Assembly (NCBI GenBank): GCA_036768485.1
Contig: JAVLUZ010000154.1
Coordinates: forward strand, 263,308 to 327,307
DNA: 64,000 bases
Reading direction: 5' to 3'
DNA from: Mermis nigrescens
Lineage: Eukaryota; Nematoda; Enoplea; Mermithida; Mermithidae
A model generated the notes under the pieces. The model worked only from the letters and a program-made list of their open reading frames with translations, searched no databases and was not told the origin of the DNA. This document shows positions 1 to 11,067 of this stretch, one piece after another (position 1 is the stretch's first letter; each line of letters starts with the position of its first letter). The translations under genes were made by a program, and so were the position numbers.

Positions 1-107
1 ACCGCAGGTTCATTTGAAACAGGCTACAGCAAATAGGGCGCTTCACTGCCCCGTCGTAAAAATGATTGAGGTGCATGTTGTAAATCTTTAGAAATCTCAT
101 CAACCTA

Positions 108-343
108 TAGTCCGTTCCATTTAGCTTTGAGGTTTGAGGTCTTTAAAAAAATATACAGTGCCTACAAAAGTGTTTTAAACTAATGCTGTAGTTGTAATAT
201 TTTACAGTATATCGAGTTACATATGGTAAGACGTTCGCCATCGTAAAACTATATCACTATATTAAGATTTTAAACCATTTTTGTAGCTTGATTTATGCGG
301 ATAAAATTCAAAAGAAAACCGCAAAGCTAAATGAAACACACTA
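108..343. mobile_element. Short W-type MITE with TA target duplication
   Basis: A 236-bp element bounded by inverted ends of about 24 bp. The left end reads TAGTCCGTTCCATTTAG and the right end is the reverse of TAGTGTGTTTCATTTAG. Both are flanked by TA (106-107 and 344-345). TA duplication with ends of this kind is usual for Tc1/mariner-type elements. The interior holds no ORF. The ends match those of the larger element at 626-2637. Confidence 0.6.
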
Positions 344-884
344 TAGTATAATCTAAAATTTGATATATGAGGTCTACAGTTTTCAGGAAGTTTTAAATAT
401 TGGGTGGAGTAATGATATTTCGACAGGTGCATATGTACATGTAAGCGCATATTGCATTGATTTAATTACTGTAAACACTTGTCCACAAACTGTCTTTTGC
501 AGTTTTATTTGCAAATTTTTGGAATAGTTGAATAAGATATAAAAGTATGTGGAACATAAAGATTTCTTGCCTTTTGAACACTAATTTGAGCTCTAGAATC
601 GACTTGTCAGTAGTCGAAATGACTATAGTCTGTTTCATTTATCCGAGAGCTTTTTCAGTCAATGTATTCGGAGGCTACAGTAAGCCCTTCTTACTTATTT
701 ACTGTAGGTCGCTAGATATAACTGCAGATACGTAGCAAAGAAGGGTTTAATAACATTTTTGCGGCATAACTTATTCTCGTCTTCCAGCAGATCAATCAAC
801 TTACAGATGAAAATCGCATATTAAGCTTGTCCTAAGTTGACGCCTTAAACACAATAGACTAAGATGTAAAAAAACGCTGCAAAC

Positions 885-954
885 TCCGTCATAGCTTAAT
901 GGTAGAACGTCTGCTTGTCGTTGAAGCAATCCGGATTCGATTTCAGCCGATAGG
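885..954 (+). pseudogene. Degenerate tRNA-like sequence (tRNA relic or SINE head)
   Basis: An A-box-like TAGCTTAATGGTAGA and a B-box-like GGATTCGATTTC are correctly spaced. Between them is a perfect 5-bp anticodon stem TGCTT/AAGCA enclosing a 7-base loop GTCGTTG. That loop has T33 and would give anticodon CGT (Thr). The acceptor stem has mismatches and wobbles, and the D and T stems are poor, so a functional tRNA is unlikely. A SINE-type Pol III promoter is the alternative. Confidence 0.45.
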
Positions 955-1328
955 TTTTTATTTAGCGCACACGTCATTTTCACTAAAGAATGAATAATTT
1001 TTAGGTTTTTTAACTTTCCTGAACGAACTAGAAGGATTCAGAATATGAGACATAGCTCATTAAAAAGAACATTACATTTTCTAGCTATTTATTGGAAAAA
1101 ATTTTGAAATATGTCAGAAACTTACAAAATAATAGCTAAAAACATAAAAAGCTACAGTATGACAGTTTTCCTGGCGGCCATATTGGAAAACTGGAATTCC
1201 TTAGTAAATCGGACAAATAGGCTATCATTCAAACAAGCTTTTTTTTGGACTTTCTAAAATGGGCTTAAACATTTAAAAATATGAAAAATAGCGCAAGTAA
1301 AATGCATATCTTATGGAGGCAGCCATAT

Positions 1329-1885
1329 CCCTATGTTTACCGTGTCCTATGCTGGAGGCATAATGGATCACTTTCGTGGCATTTTTTCTGTTCTACCTTA
1401 TCCATAGGTCCAAAACTTTGTCTAGCCTCGTTTTGGCTTCAGTTACATCGTTTTTAATGGTTTAACTCAAAGAGGAGTTATAGAGTAGTGAAAAATAGGC
1501 ATTTTTTGCCTCTACAGTGATATCACAAAAACTCAAGATGGAAAAATAAGGTTCTAATAAGAAAAAATTAGTAATTTATGCCTTTCCAGCTCTTTAAATG
1601 CATTCCCTGGATGTGTTTAACACAACAGAAATCTACTTTCCCTTACTTTTGCATACTGTCCGACAGGTGCCTATTCTTATGTATTGTGATAGTTTTTTAA
1701 TTATGCCTCTTTTAAAACTGATTTTCACAGAAAATACCATACATATTCAGAAAAAGCATAAAAAATTGCACTAAATGAAATTAATAGCTGTCAGAGAATG
1801 TTAAGAAGGCATAGCTTAATATGCACTAGGAATTTATGCCATGATGGTGCACTTCGTCTGCAAAAACATGATGGTAAACGGAGGG
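1329..1885 (+). mobile_element. Z1: piggyBac-like MITE with ATAT flanks
   Basis: A 557-bp element beginning CCCTATGTTTACC and ending with the inverse, GGTAAACGGAGGG. Its sequence is clearly the same as 16203-16762 (inverted) and 28498 onwards (same direction). CCC...GGG ends are typical of piggyBac elements, whose target is TTAA; the flanks here are ATAT on both sides (1325-1328 and 1886-1889). There is no ORF of transposase length. Confidence 0.7.
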
Positions 1886-2639
1886 ATATTGGAAAAAATT
1901 AAATCGAAATTGCAGGCCGAACTATTCAGAAACACGAAAAACTAAAAAGGGTGAAATTTAGAGCACAAAAATGTCTATTTAGAGCACAAAAATGTCTAAC
2001 TATTTTGCTATTTTCCAAAATGTGAAAATTAACCTGTATACCATAGTGACTAAGCAAATTTTGAGCACTTTTTTGAGCCTGGCATATTGTAGACAATAAC
2101 TAGCTGTACTTTTTTAGGCAAAATAGTTTCATTCCGAAATTGCCTATCTAAAACTTTTTATTTCATAAAGATCCATTCAGTGGTTCTTGAGTTCATCTCA
2201 AAAAACCTCAATTCACTGAAATGAGTTATTCGATTGTGAGCAGATTCATTAGCTTTGACCGACTGTCACACTGTAGGCCTGTTATAACATGAAACGTGGA
2301 CTAATTTTTGAGCAAGCTGAATGAATTGTCATTATTTATTGTATTTATTTTATTAGCAAATCCCAGTGTATCGAAAGTTATATGCATAAATGTACTCAAA
2401 TTCTCAAATTGTGTGAAAACGACGTGCGCACTTACTGTAGTATGTCTCAGCACTGATTAAATGCCTAAATTAAGTTTATATGGACCAATTAGTGCATTAA
2501 AAATTGGAGAATTTCAGCCTATTGCACTCACTCAGCTTATCTGCCGAATTACAGTGATTTGTCTTGTTTTGCTTACTGTAGCCCTTAACAAAATTTACTT
2601 AAAAAGTCGAATAAATGAAACAGACTATAGCATTTTTTC

Positions 2640-3297
2640 ACCTGAACTAACTTATATCGTGTTATCATTAAAAAAAAACCTTTTTTTGGTTAATGTTACT
2701 CCTGTACCTAAGAGTGCAAGAAGCGATCTTAGCCACTTGAGAACACATCAGATTTGACAGTTTTGCAATTCGGCTGCAATTTGAAATTCGATTCTTGAAA
2801 TTGAAATCAAAATTACGATAATTAAAATTGGAAAAAAAATTTAAGATAAAAAAAGTGCCGATAAATTGGTTGCAGGCGGAACAAAAAACCCATATTTTTA
2901 AACGAATATTTTTGGAAAAAGGAGAAAATTTGAAAATCTAGTTCCAGGATCTTCTAATTCCGGAGATCTTGACTTTGGCACCAATCTACTATAAGCTACG
3001 ATGACGAATATGCACTTTTGTCTAGGTTCATAATTTAAGCTGCTGGTTATAAAGGCTACAACCATGCATGGACAACAAAAAAATTCTGATTGGCCCGGTT
3101 TAGGGCAAAACTTAAAAAACCGCATAAGAAGATGTCGAAAATTAAATTGTAAAGTTCTATCGATTTTTGGGGGTCCATGGGATTGTCACAGGGTGTGAAC
3201 CCGCTTCCTGACGCTTACATTCGGCTACAATAAATAAATTTTAATTGATAGTAAGTTATTCCAAATACTTATAAAGATGACTTGATTCTCTCTGCAG
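2640..3297. other. AT-rich DNA, no feature recognised
   Basis: No ORF with recognisable content, no terminal inverted repeats and no clear copy of the families seen elsewhere. The last bases before 3298 form a normal pyrimidine-rich splice acceptor (TTCTCTCTGCAG), so at least this part is the end of an old intron. Confidence 0.5.
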
Positions 3298-3440
3298 GGC
3301 GATTCAGGAGGACCGTATGCCTGCAAAGCAACTGGGTTCGGGCCTTACGTTTTGCTCAGTGCTTGTGTTACACGTACTACGCTTTTGTGCCTTCTTATCT
3401 TGATTGGATAAATCGGTTTTTCGCACAAAAGCAGCAGTGA
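3298..3440 (+). pseudogene. Terminal exon of a trypsin-like serine protease, frameshifted
   Basis: A splice acceptor CTCTGCAG is followed by GDSGGPYACKA, the oxyanion and catalytic-serine motif of chymotrypsin-family (S1) serine proteases. The first frame runs to about residue 20. The expected C-terminal signature then appears in the next frame as YTYYAFVPSYLDWINR, close to the usual VYT.V..YLDWI, and ends at a TGA at 3438-3440. A shift and the loss of the segment before this signature break the gene. An AATAAA lies at 3555-3560. No upstream protease exon with the His or Asp of the triad is recognisable in the window, so this is probably the tail of a decayed gene that began outside it, or an isolated exon copy. 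Confidence 0.8.
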
Positions 3441-3554
3441 ATCGTAATCATTGCGCAGTGGTTGATTTCCAAACATGGAACACCACTGATTTTAAAGCCA
3501 GAGGCATTGAGAAATAGCCAATGATTTTTTACAATATTTGCTTTTTTGACTCAC

Positions 3555-3560
3555 AATAAA
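3555..3560 (+). promoter_or_regulatory. Poly(A) signal after the protease exon
   Basis: AATAAA 115 bp after the stop codon of the broken trypsin-like exon, a plausible distance for its 3' UTR. In such AT-rich DNA this could be chance. Confidence 0.4.
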
Positions 3561-4087
3561 TTTATTCACTGAAACTCAAGATTTCCATTGTTGCAGTTAC
3601 TCTTAGAAATGTTGCAAGAGTAAAAGCTTTCTGAATCACAAAGAGAGGGACTCTTTCCATTAAAAAGTGCCAAATATTTGTCTCCAATGCTCGCATTGGA
3701 GATGCTTTAATTATTTATATTTGTTAACGATTTTTTGGGGATGGGGAAGCCATAGTTTTGCTCCGGGAATAGTTTTCACAAAACAATGTAAGGATCTGTG
3801 AACGATTTCTAGAGCATATTTCAGCATATAGTCCTCTTTAGTTTTTCAGCACAAAATTTCCATCACTGCATGCCAAATGCTTTATTTGTTATAGCGTGAA
3901 TGTTTCATATGTAAACATCAAATGGATGGTGCAAAGAATTTATGAGAGCGAAGCTGAGATAATGAATATACACGTGCAGGAGCATTTTATTCTTTTATCC
4001 TTATACACACATGATAAAATATGCCACAACATGAATTAACGTGACGCTTCTTTTGCCCCCAATTCTAGAGGTTAGGAAGGCAACGAC
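3561..4087. other. AT-rich DNA, no feature recognised
   Basis: No coding signal, inverted ends or tandem repeat could be supported here. Confidence 0.5.
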
Positions 4088-4324
4088 CACAACTAGGCGT
4101 GTGGGGTTTGGGGCGTATGCATTCTCCCCTCCAGAAGGTCGAATAACCCCCTCCAGGATTCAATTTTGGAATTTTTTTGTTTTTTCGCCATTTTTTGATG
4201 CCAATGGATAATTCTCAATTAGAAACGTTGAAAAATAGTGTTTTTTCGTCATACCATCATGTTTAGGACCATTTTTTAACTTTTTAAACCTTGAACCCCT
4301 AGAATTTGGTGCTGCCCACATATG
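4088..4324 (-). mobile_element. F1 MITE, reverse orientation
   Basis: A 237-bp copy running from the CACAACTAGGCGTG end to the CCCACATATG end. The flanking 8-mers GCAACGAC and GTAACAAA match at 5 of 8 bases, so this is an older or mutated copy. Confidence 0.8.
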
Positions 4325-4332
4325 GTAACAAA

Positions 4333-5804
4333 TGACCAATTAATACTTTCCTCCCATGAAAGCTTAAGGACGATTAAACTGACATGTGCTCATAAAGTCA
4401 AGGACTTTTGGAAGCCTTGAGGGCAATAAGAACCGGAATATTTCGAATTAATACACATTAAGATGCGCAATCAAACGGCCAAAAAGGTCTAAAGAGGAGA
4501 AAGGTAACATAAGATAGTATTAAGAATGTGCAAATTCACAGAGCAAGAATACATGCATGGAAAGATATCGAAATGTGTGTATTCAATGCTAGAAACTAAG
4601 TTCAAGTTTACGAGCATCTGGTCAAAACGCCAGGTACACTGTAGAAAATAATCTGTTGTATCTAAGCAAAAAATAGAGTGTAACTGGCTGCCACTAAAAA
4701 TTAGTATTATGATTGTACGGAAATTTCACATTGATCGAATATGAAAATCAATTTCATATGCCACAAAATTTAGTTTTGAAATAAGATGGAAATTTTTGTG
4801 TTGTCAGTTGCTTCTAGTATACTCACTAAAATTTTGTTTCAATCGAGCATGAAAATTTTCTATTGTCTAGGACTTAAAAAGGGTAAAAATAGGTTTGATC
4901 GACATATGCACCTATGAGTATTATGTAGGCGAGATACATTTATTGATTTCAAAAGGACTATGACATGCATAAAATGTTAAAAATATAACATGTCACAGTT
5001 TATAAGGCTTACTAATAAAGAAATGTAAGTGGATAAAAACGAGTTACAAAATAGTTGACTGGCACAAAAAAGTTCACAACAATAGGCAGGTATAGATATA
5101 TATACCTCAGTAAAACTTAGTCTTTTGTTTTGGTCTTTTGGCCAATCAGAAATGGTCATAAATCGTATTTTGCTGTCTCAATGCTACTGGATAAAAAACA
5201 AAGCCATTGCTTTCGTATTTGACTGCATATTTGTTCAGTTTCGCTTTATAAAGTTGTGCTAGTTGAGTAGTGGACGTGGAATTTTTTCATACTTGTACCA
5301 TGAGATTCGAGTATGTTAGACAATGGCGTAACATTTTTAGAGGGTTTCGATTGCATGACTTTTTTTGTAAACATAGCATCAAGCTGTTTCTTTTTAGCTA
5401 TTCTTGCTGAATTTAATAATTTTCTGTTAACGGATTCTTAAGAAACTGCCGCTTGCGTAGGATTGATTAAATTGCTAAAATGCTCAAAAGTTGGACTTCA
5501 AATAGAGATCTGGCATTTAATATTTGATGCAACAAAAAGAAGAATTGCAGCAATATTTATCAGAAGTTGTTGAACAAATCAACTTGACCTGTTCATTAAT
5601 TTTTCTGCCATTTTTCTATACCAGGTGTCAATGGGAGCTCTATGCTCACATTCTAGAATTGACATTTTCACCACAAATGAATTTACCTTGCAGGTAATTC
5701 CTCATGATTCAACAGACAGAATATAATGAAAAGCTACATTAATGTCAGGCATTTTTCTCCTAAGATTGGAAGTTTCAAACCGTTTTTCTCATATACTACA
5801 GCAT
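4333..5804. other. AT-rich DNA with one local duplicate
   Basis: No gene signal. The stretch at about 5128-5260 contains GGCCAATCAGAAATGGTCAT followed by similar sequence that reappears at about 6655-6790, so the two are copies of one sequence. The rest shows nothing I can name. Confidence 0.45.
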
Positions 5805-6440
5805 ATTCTTGGGAGTTTGACCTATCTCGCAGAATCAGCCTGACTGACCCTTTAGAATTGTCGACTTCAATCAGAAAAGGTGTGCTCTTTAAAGATTTTT
5901 AACTAATTTTTGATTGAAAAACGTGAAATATTAGGAGTTTTGCACCATTTACACCATACATGTGCAGCACCAAAATTTTGGGGGAGGGGAATGCAAGATT
6001 TTTAAAAAGTCAAAAAATGGCCTTAAAAATGGTGGTTGACGAAAAAACACTATTTTTAAACGTTCCTCATTGAGTACTATTCATTGGCATCAAAAAATTG
6101 CGAAAAAACAAAGACAATTTCCAAAAATTGAATTCTAGGGGGTATTTTGGTTTCTGGGGTAGGGGTATTTTGGTTCATTGGGGGGGGGGGTGCATACCAA
6201 TCCAAACCATTCCCCAACGCCCAGGTGTGATTTACACTTTTTTCTGTATGCTAAGTCTAATTTGCTTAATATTCTTTAATTTTTTATTTTTTCAGATTTT
6301 TATGTTCTAGAAAAAATTGGACTTCATCATAAACGCCAAAAATAGTGTTTTTTACGTGTATTTTTCATTTTTAGCCCGAAAAAGATTTTATAAAAATTCT
6401 TCCCAGCTGACCCCCAGAATTTGCATGCTGTATGTGTATG
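5805..6440 (-). mobile_element. F3 MITE, reverse, split by an F1 insertion
   Basis: The interior on both sides of the nested F1 matches the F3 copies at 24977-25644 and 63195-63590. The right end, GCATGCTGTATGTGTATG, is the inverse of the F3 start. The left boundary is approximate and I could not see its target duplication. Confidence 0.6.
5955..6229 (+). mobile_element. F1 MITE (reference copy) with perfect 8-bp target duplication
   Basis: This copy defines the family. It starts CATACATGTGCAGCACC and ends CGCCCAGGTGTG, an imperfect inverted pair of about 12 bases. It contains the shared core: GCAAGATTTTT, AAAATGGCCTTAAAAATGG, ACACTATTTTTAAACGTT, a CATCAAAAAATTGCGAAAAA stretch, a GAATTCTGGGG box and a G-rich then C-rich end. 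The flanking 8-mers are identical: ATTTACAC at 5947-5954 and 6230-6237. An 8-bp duplication with T at position 2 and A at position 7 is the hAT pattern. There is no coding capacity, so it needs a transposase from elsewhere. It sits inside an F3 copy. Confidence 0.92.
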
Positions 6441-6489
6441 ACAGGACAGTCATCCATGTGGTTGCTTTAGTGGGATGGTAGGTCAATGG

Positions 6490-6555
6490 GACTGTTAGCA
6501 TAGTAGAGCGGCTAGTCTAGCGAGACAGGTCTATACTCAATTGCATGTGTTTCCC
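6490..6555 (+). other. Weak tRNA-like segment (possible SINE head)
   Basis: A possible A box (TTAGCATAGTAGAGC) is followed by a small self-complementary arm (GTCTAGCGAGAC) and a weak B-box-like ACTCAATTGC. The stems are not convincing. It could be a SINE promoter relic or chance. Confidence 0.2.
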
Positions 6556-6995
6556 ACAGGTGTTGCATGAAGCTCATTCATGTACCTTGTATACCAGGAA
6601 ACAGAATATATGTATATGCGATTGTTTTACATTGTTGTGGTAAACTTGGTTTTGGTCTTTTTGGCCAATCAGAAATGGTCATAAATGTTTGTTTGTTTGT
6701 CTTGCTGGGACACAATTTTTCTACTCAACTGAAAAACAAAAGGCTATTGTGTTCATAATTGACTAGATATTTGATCGATTTCGAAACCTTTTTCTGGACT
6801 TCACCACTACTGCATTATCTATTTACATATATTTTTATGTACCCACATACTTTCATTGCAATATTATAGATTCAAATAGTTGTTATTTAGTAGAAATGCC
6901 AATAGATTTGACTTAAAGAGGCAATCCCAAGAAAATGCACTATAGATAAATGTGGTGAATTTCTAGAAGAAATCTGGGCTTTTGTTTTGTCAATT

Positions 6996-9110
6996 GAATG
7001 AATGAATGAAGATTTATTGTCAAGTAAATATGAAATAATGAATACAAGTAAATGCGACAAATTAAGAGGAATGACAAAAGGACATACGGTCACAATAATT
7101 ATGACAAATTAAGTATGCCCCTTCAAAAATGTACTTAAATCAATGTTAGCTTATCTCATTTTGAAAACTTCAATATTAGAAGATGAAGCAACAGTGTCCA
7201 GTAAACTATTCCAAATGTTAATGTATCTATGAGAAAAATTACTTTCATGCAAATTTAAACAGGCAGAAGGTATAACTAGTTTATACAAATTGGAAGCAAT
7301 TGTGATATTGGTATTAGTGATAGAAAAGTCATTGAATTTTAAACAAGAAAAACCTCGTACGATTGTAAACATTTTACATAAGCATAGGTGAAAACGGAGC
7401 AATTCAAGATGACAGAGATTGAATTCTTTCAAACGATCGTCATAAGTTAAAGCACTGTAATTGTTCATATCTGTGGTATAGAACGGATTCCAGACAGAGC
7501 ATGCATATTCCAGAATTTGACATATATAGGTAAGCAAAGCGCTAATTAAAATTTTCTGTCACTCAAGAAAAAAGATTTATAAATAAGAAAAGACCGAGAA
7601 TAAGCTTTTTAATGATGTGATTAGAGTGGTCATTAAAACTTAGGGTTTCAGAAACTGGAACACCAAGACCATGAATATATTCAAAATTATCAGGGATATT
7701 TAGGTTGCAGATGCAATAATTTATTTAACGGTTGTTTTTCCCCATATGGAGAATGCAGCTTTTTCAAAAGAAATCGGAAGTTGCGAGAAACATGGTTTGA
7801 TGAAGGACCAAAAACCCTAACACCGTCAGCAGACAAATATAAATTGATATTCATGGCAAAATCACATATATTGTCAATGACTATCAAAAATATAGTCGGA
7901 CTCAAAGGGCTACCTTGCAGCACACCACTAGTAACAGGTAAATAATCAGAAAACATATTTTTGATACAAACACGTTGGGATCAATTGCAAAGGAAAACAT
8001 TAAATCATACAAGAAGGTTACTTTTTAATCCAAAATTAGACAGTTTATGTAAAAGTTTGGTATGGGATACCTGATCAAAAGCTTTAGAAAAATCAATTTT
8101 AATAAAGTCTAATGGAATTTTATTGCTCAAAGGATCAGCCCAATCTGATTTACATTTCAGAAGTTGCAATTTACAAGATTTAAATTTTTGAAAACCAAAT
8201 TGATTTGGGTGTAATAGATTATTTACAGTCAAAAATTATGAGATTTTAGAGTTGATAATATTTTCCATAATTTTACTAGCAGAACAACAAATGGAGATAG
8301 GTCTGTAGTTAGAAAGATAGTGCCAAATTGTTCTTCAAATAAATGGGAATAATGTTAACTAATTTCCATAGATTTGTGACCTGTCCTGTCCAGAAGCAAA
8401 GGAAACATTAAAGATAGTACTTAAAGGTTCAGCTACTTGAGTCATTGATTTTTTAAAAATAGCATTGTAATGCAATCTGGACCGGTTGAAAGTGATCCTT
8501 TCACTTTTTGTAGTATGTCCGTAATGACAAATGGGTCAAAATTAACGTTATGCAACATGCGATTGGAACACTACTGGAAGAAGGATAAGGAAATATCATC
8601 TTTAGAAAAATTTGAAACAAAATACTGATTAAAGAGATCAGTTTGTAATTTAGGATCATGTATGATTTTTAAATTATGGTTAATTTGGGGGTATAGGTTT
8701 ACAATTATCTAGTCTTTGGTTAACAAAATTGTAAAACGATTTTAAGCTTTTATCTTCCAAAATATTCTCTCGGTGGCAAAAGTATGAGATTTCGGATTTT
8801 AAAGTATTACAATGGTTTTTGTATAGGACTTTATTAGTTGTATAGCAAAAATTCTTATATCTTTTCCTCAATTTAAATTTTTTTTTGAAAATAATTTTCT
8901 CAAATTTTTGGGATGATTACGGTTTTTTTGATTTTCGATATGTCATAGGAACAAAAGAGTCGATCAATGAGTTTAATATTGTTAAAAATAATTCATACAT
9001 TTCATTAACATTAATGCATTGAGAAAAGGCATCTGGCCATTGTACCAATGCACAAGGTTGACTGACAATATTGTACCTTCCATTTTTTGTAATGGATTCT
9101 GACTGCATAA
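6996..9110 (-). mobile_element. Decayed non-LTR retrotransposon (CR1/Jockey-like LINE), 5'-truncated
   Basis: On the - strand several frames carry successive parts of a LINE reverse transcriptase. About 9108-8680 gives the linker region before the RT. 8232-8005 gives the palm motif with IKIDFSKAFDQVSHTKLL. 7956-7690 gives GVLQGSPLSPTIFLIVIDNI and the catalytic box, which reads YLSADGVRVF in place of the usual F/YADD, so the second aspartate is lost. 7537-7151 gives the C-terminal part (YICQILEYACSVWNPF and, near the end, FSHRYINIWNSLL). Frameshifts and stops separate these pieces, and no endonuclease domain is seen upstream. The 3' end is marked by AATAAA followed by a short TTCA repeat at 6996-7010, as in CR1/L2-type tails. 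The copy cannot encode an active enzyme. Confidence 0.88.
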
Positions 9111-9822
9111 CTATTTACACAATAACATTTTAAGTACATATTTTTTAGCTATCTTTGCTAAATTTACGTTTTTGTCAATATCTGATGATGGGAAACGAGA
9201 GCACAGAAGAAGAGTTTATCATAGGTTGGTGAATCTCTTCTGTTATGATATACATTCAATAATTTTTCATAAATTTCTCTGTCATTCTTTTTATGCACAA
9301 GGTGTTCATCAATGAATGCTCTCAATCTTAGGTAAAAAACAAAGCTTTTATTGCTATGTAATTGTTAAACACCTAAATTCTACATAGTTTTTCAATGAGT
9401 GAATTTCAAACATTAACTTCTTCTGTTATACCATGTTGCTATTAATTTTACTATTGCAAAATGTTCGCAAAGTATTAATTCTCATAGTAGTCAGTGTTAT
9501 TCAGCCTATTCACTATCTTAAGAATCTTCAAAGCCTAATGCAAAATGATTTAAGCTTTATAATGACATTAGGCATATTAATGGTTTATTCAACAATCATC
9601 AAGTCTTAAGCATTTTTAGCAGGTTCATGGAAATAATTGAAAAAGAGGAAAGAGTATAGAAAACGCATTATAGCAACTTCATAATTCCCTCATTTGCTTC
9701 ATTTTTCTCTAAAAAGGTTTCTTAGTATTTTAGTCTAAAATTCAAGCTTGTGTCTGCTTTTTTAATAGGCTCATGCTGGAGTTACTTTATCCGATTTCCT
9801 TATTTTCTCCTTTTATCATACA
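9111..9822. other. AT-rich DNA, no feature recognised
   Basis: No coding signal and no repeat family identified beyond faint similarity near the left end to 5390-5420. Confidence 0.45.
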
Positions 9823-9902
9823 TTGTTTGAGCTTTTCACCATATTCCCCGTCTTGACTCTTTCAAGCAACATTATTAGCAGGGTTATTTTTAGATCAATC
9901 AA

Positions 9903-10260
9903 CATGAAAGGAAATGAGAAGATGGCAGCAGTGACAAAGGTGGCAGCAATGACAGTGGCAATGAAAACAGCATTAACAGCGGCAAGGACAGTGACAATGA
10001 TGGCGGCAGCAACAAAAATAGTGGCATCTTTCCCAGCCTCTGGTTCCAGCCCCAGCTGGGGTCAGAGACTGGAAAATGCAACAACAACATTGGCATTGGT
10101 GGCATTGTTGGTAAATGACAACGACAATGATGGTGATGACAATTGCGTTGACATCAATGGCAGCAACATTGATGGCGGTGGTGATGATGGTGGAGTTGGT
10201 GGCATTTACAATGATGGCGGCAGCAGAGATGACAGCGATGACGCCAACAATGAGCATTCA
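9903..10260 (+). repeat. Degenerate GGC/AAT/GAC trinucleotide-like minisatellite
   Basis: A purine-rich run of variants of GATGGCGGCAGCAACAAT and GACAATGATGG. In one frame (second half) it reads as Asp/Asn/Gly/Ser-rich repeats, and in another as Ala/Met/Thr-rich repeats. It is interrupted at about 10022-10080 by unique sequence that includes a CCCCAGCTGGGG palindrome. Open frames in several registers arise from the lack of TAA/TAG in the repeat unit, so I do not call a gene. A real low-complexity coding exon cannot be excluded. Confidence 0.6.
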
Positions 10261-10305
10261 AAGACGTCAGCAGTCTGTAATTCCAAAATTTTTTTGTATC
10301 TTTGA

Positions 10306-11067
10306 TAATATGCAAAAGTTAGGCTCATTTGCTATAAATGATTCTCAGATTTTTTAGACCTATATGTACTTTGGTGATTCCCACTGCAACTGAAAATTCT
10401 GGTCTCCAAGTATGAGATTTGGAAGTAACACTGTACATATGGACAGAAGAGCAATGCTTGAGTATTTCTGTTAACTGGTATCAAATTTTGCAAAAAATTT
10501 AACAAATCTGTGGTATTAGATGGGACATTTTGACATCAGAGGATGAAAATCTTTTTCAAAATTTTTCATATGCATAACATTTATGTTACATATCCAGATA
10601 CAATTAATGTAGCTATTTAAATGTCGGCTTGATCATCAGCTTTCAAGCAAGATATATGCCTCCGATATTCACAAAAATCATGTAATTAAGCAGTATTGTC
10701 ATCATTGACTATCTCATAGCAAATAACACAATCAGCAGAATTTTCATTTGCAGCGTTAAGTACAGCAAAGTAATAAATCCGCGGTGGTGACCTGGAATGT
10801 AAGCTGGCATCAGTATTTTTTGAATGCAATTTATTTTACCCTTGGTAGAAATCAAACTAATACACAGGTTAAATTGCAATATAGATAAAATCAGTTACAA
10901 TAACGCCAAGCAATATATTCAAAAGATGCAAAAAATCTTGATTATGTTAATCTTGCAGAGAAAGAATAAGAGGTATTCTTTGAAATTTCATTTAATCAAT
11001 TACAGCAGTTTTCAAGTAGTGTGGCCACACCAATGGGGACTTCCGCCAGATTTTTTAGGGTCTATGC
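10306..11067. other. AT-rich DNA, no feature recognised
   Basis: Nothing supportable; no inverted ends or coding signal. Confidence 0.5.

Larger units (their letters stand above)
626..2637. mobile_element. Large W-type non-autonomous element, TA flanks
   Basis: The left end TAGTCTGTTTCATTTAT and the inverted right end agree at about 20 of 21 bases, and similarity continues inwards (both arms carry GGCTACAGTAAGC). TA flanks lie at 624-625 and 2638-2639. The 2-kb interior has no transposase-like ORF. It carries a tRNA-like relic (885-954) and a piggyBac-like MITE (1329-1885). The TA flanks and shared ends with 108-343 suggest Tc1/mariner-type mobilisation. Alternatively the two ends may belong to separate insertions. 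Confidence 0.5.

Noticed and set aside
6490..6555. Functional tRNA gene
   Set aside because: A and B boxes are weak and the arms do not pair. Kept only as a very low-confidence tRNA-like relic.
9823..10305. 160-residue ORF
   Set aside because: Its beginning is hydrophobic AT-rich sequence and its body the minisatellite. Several frames are equally open, so it is annotated as a repeat.
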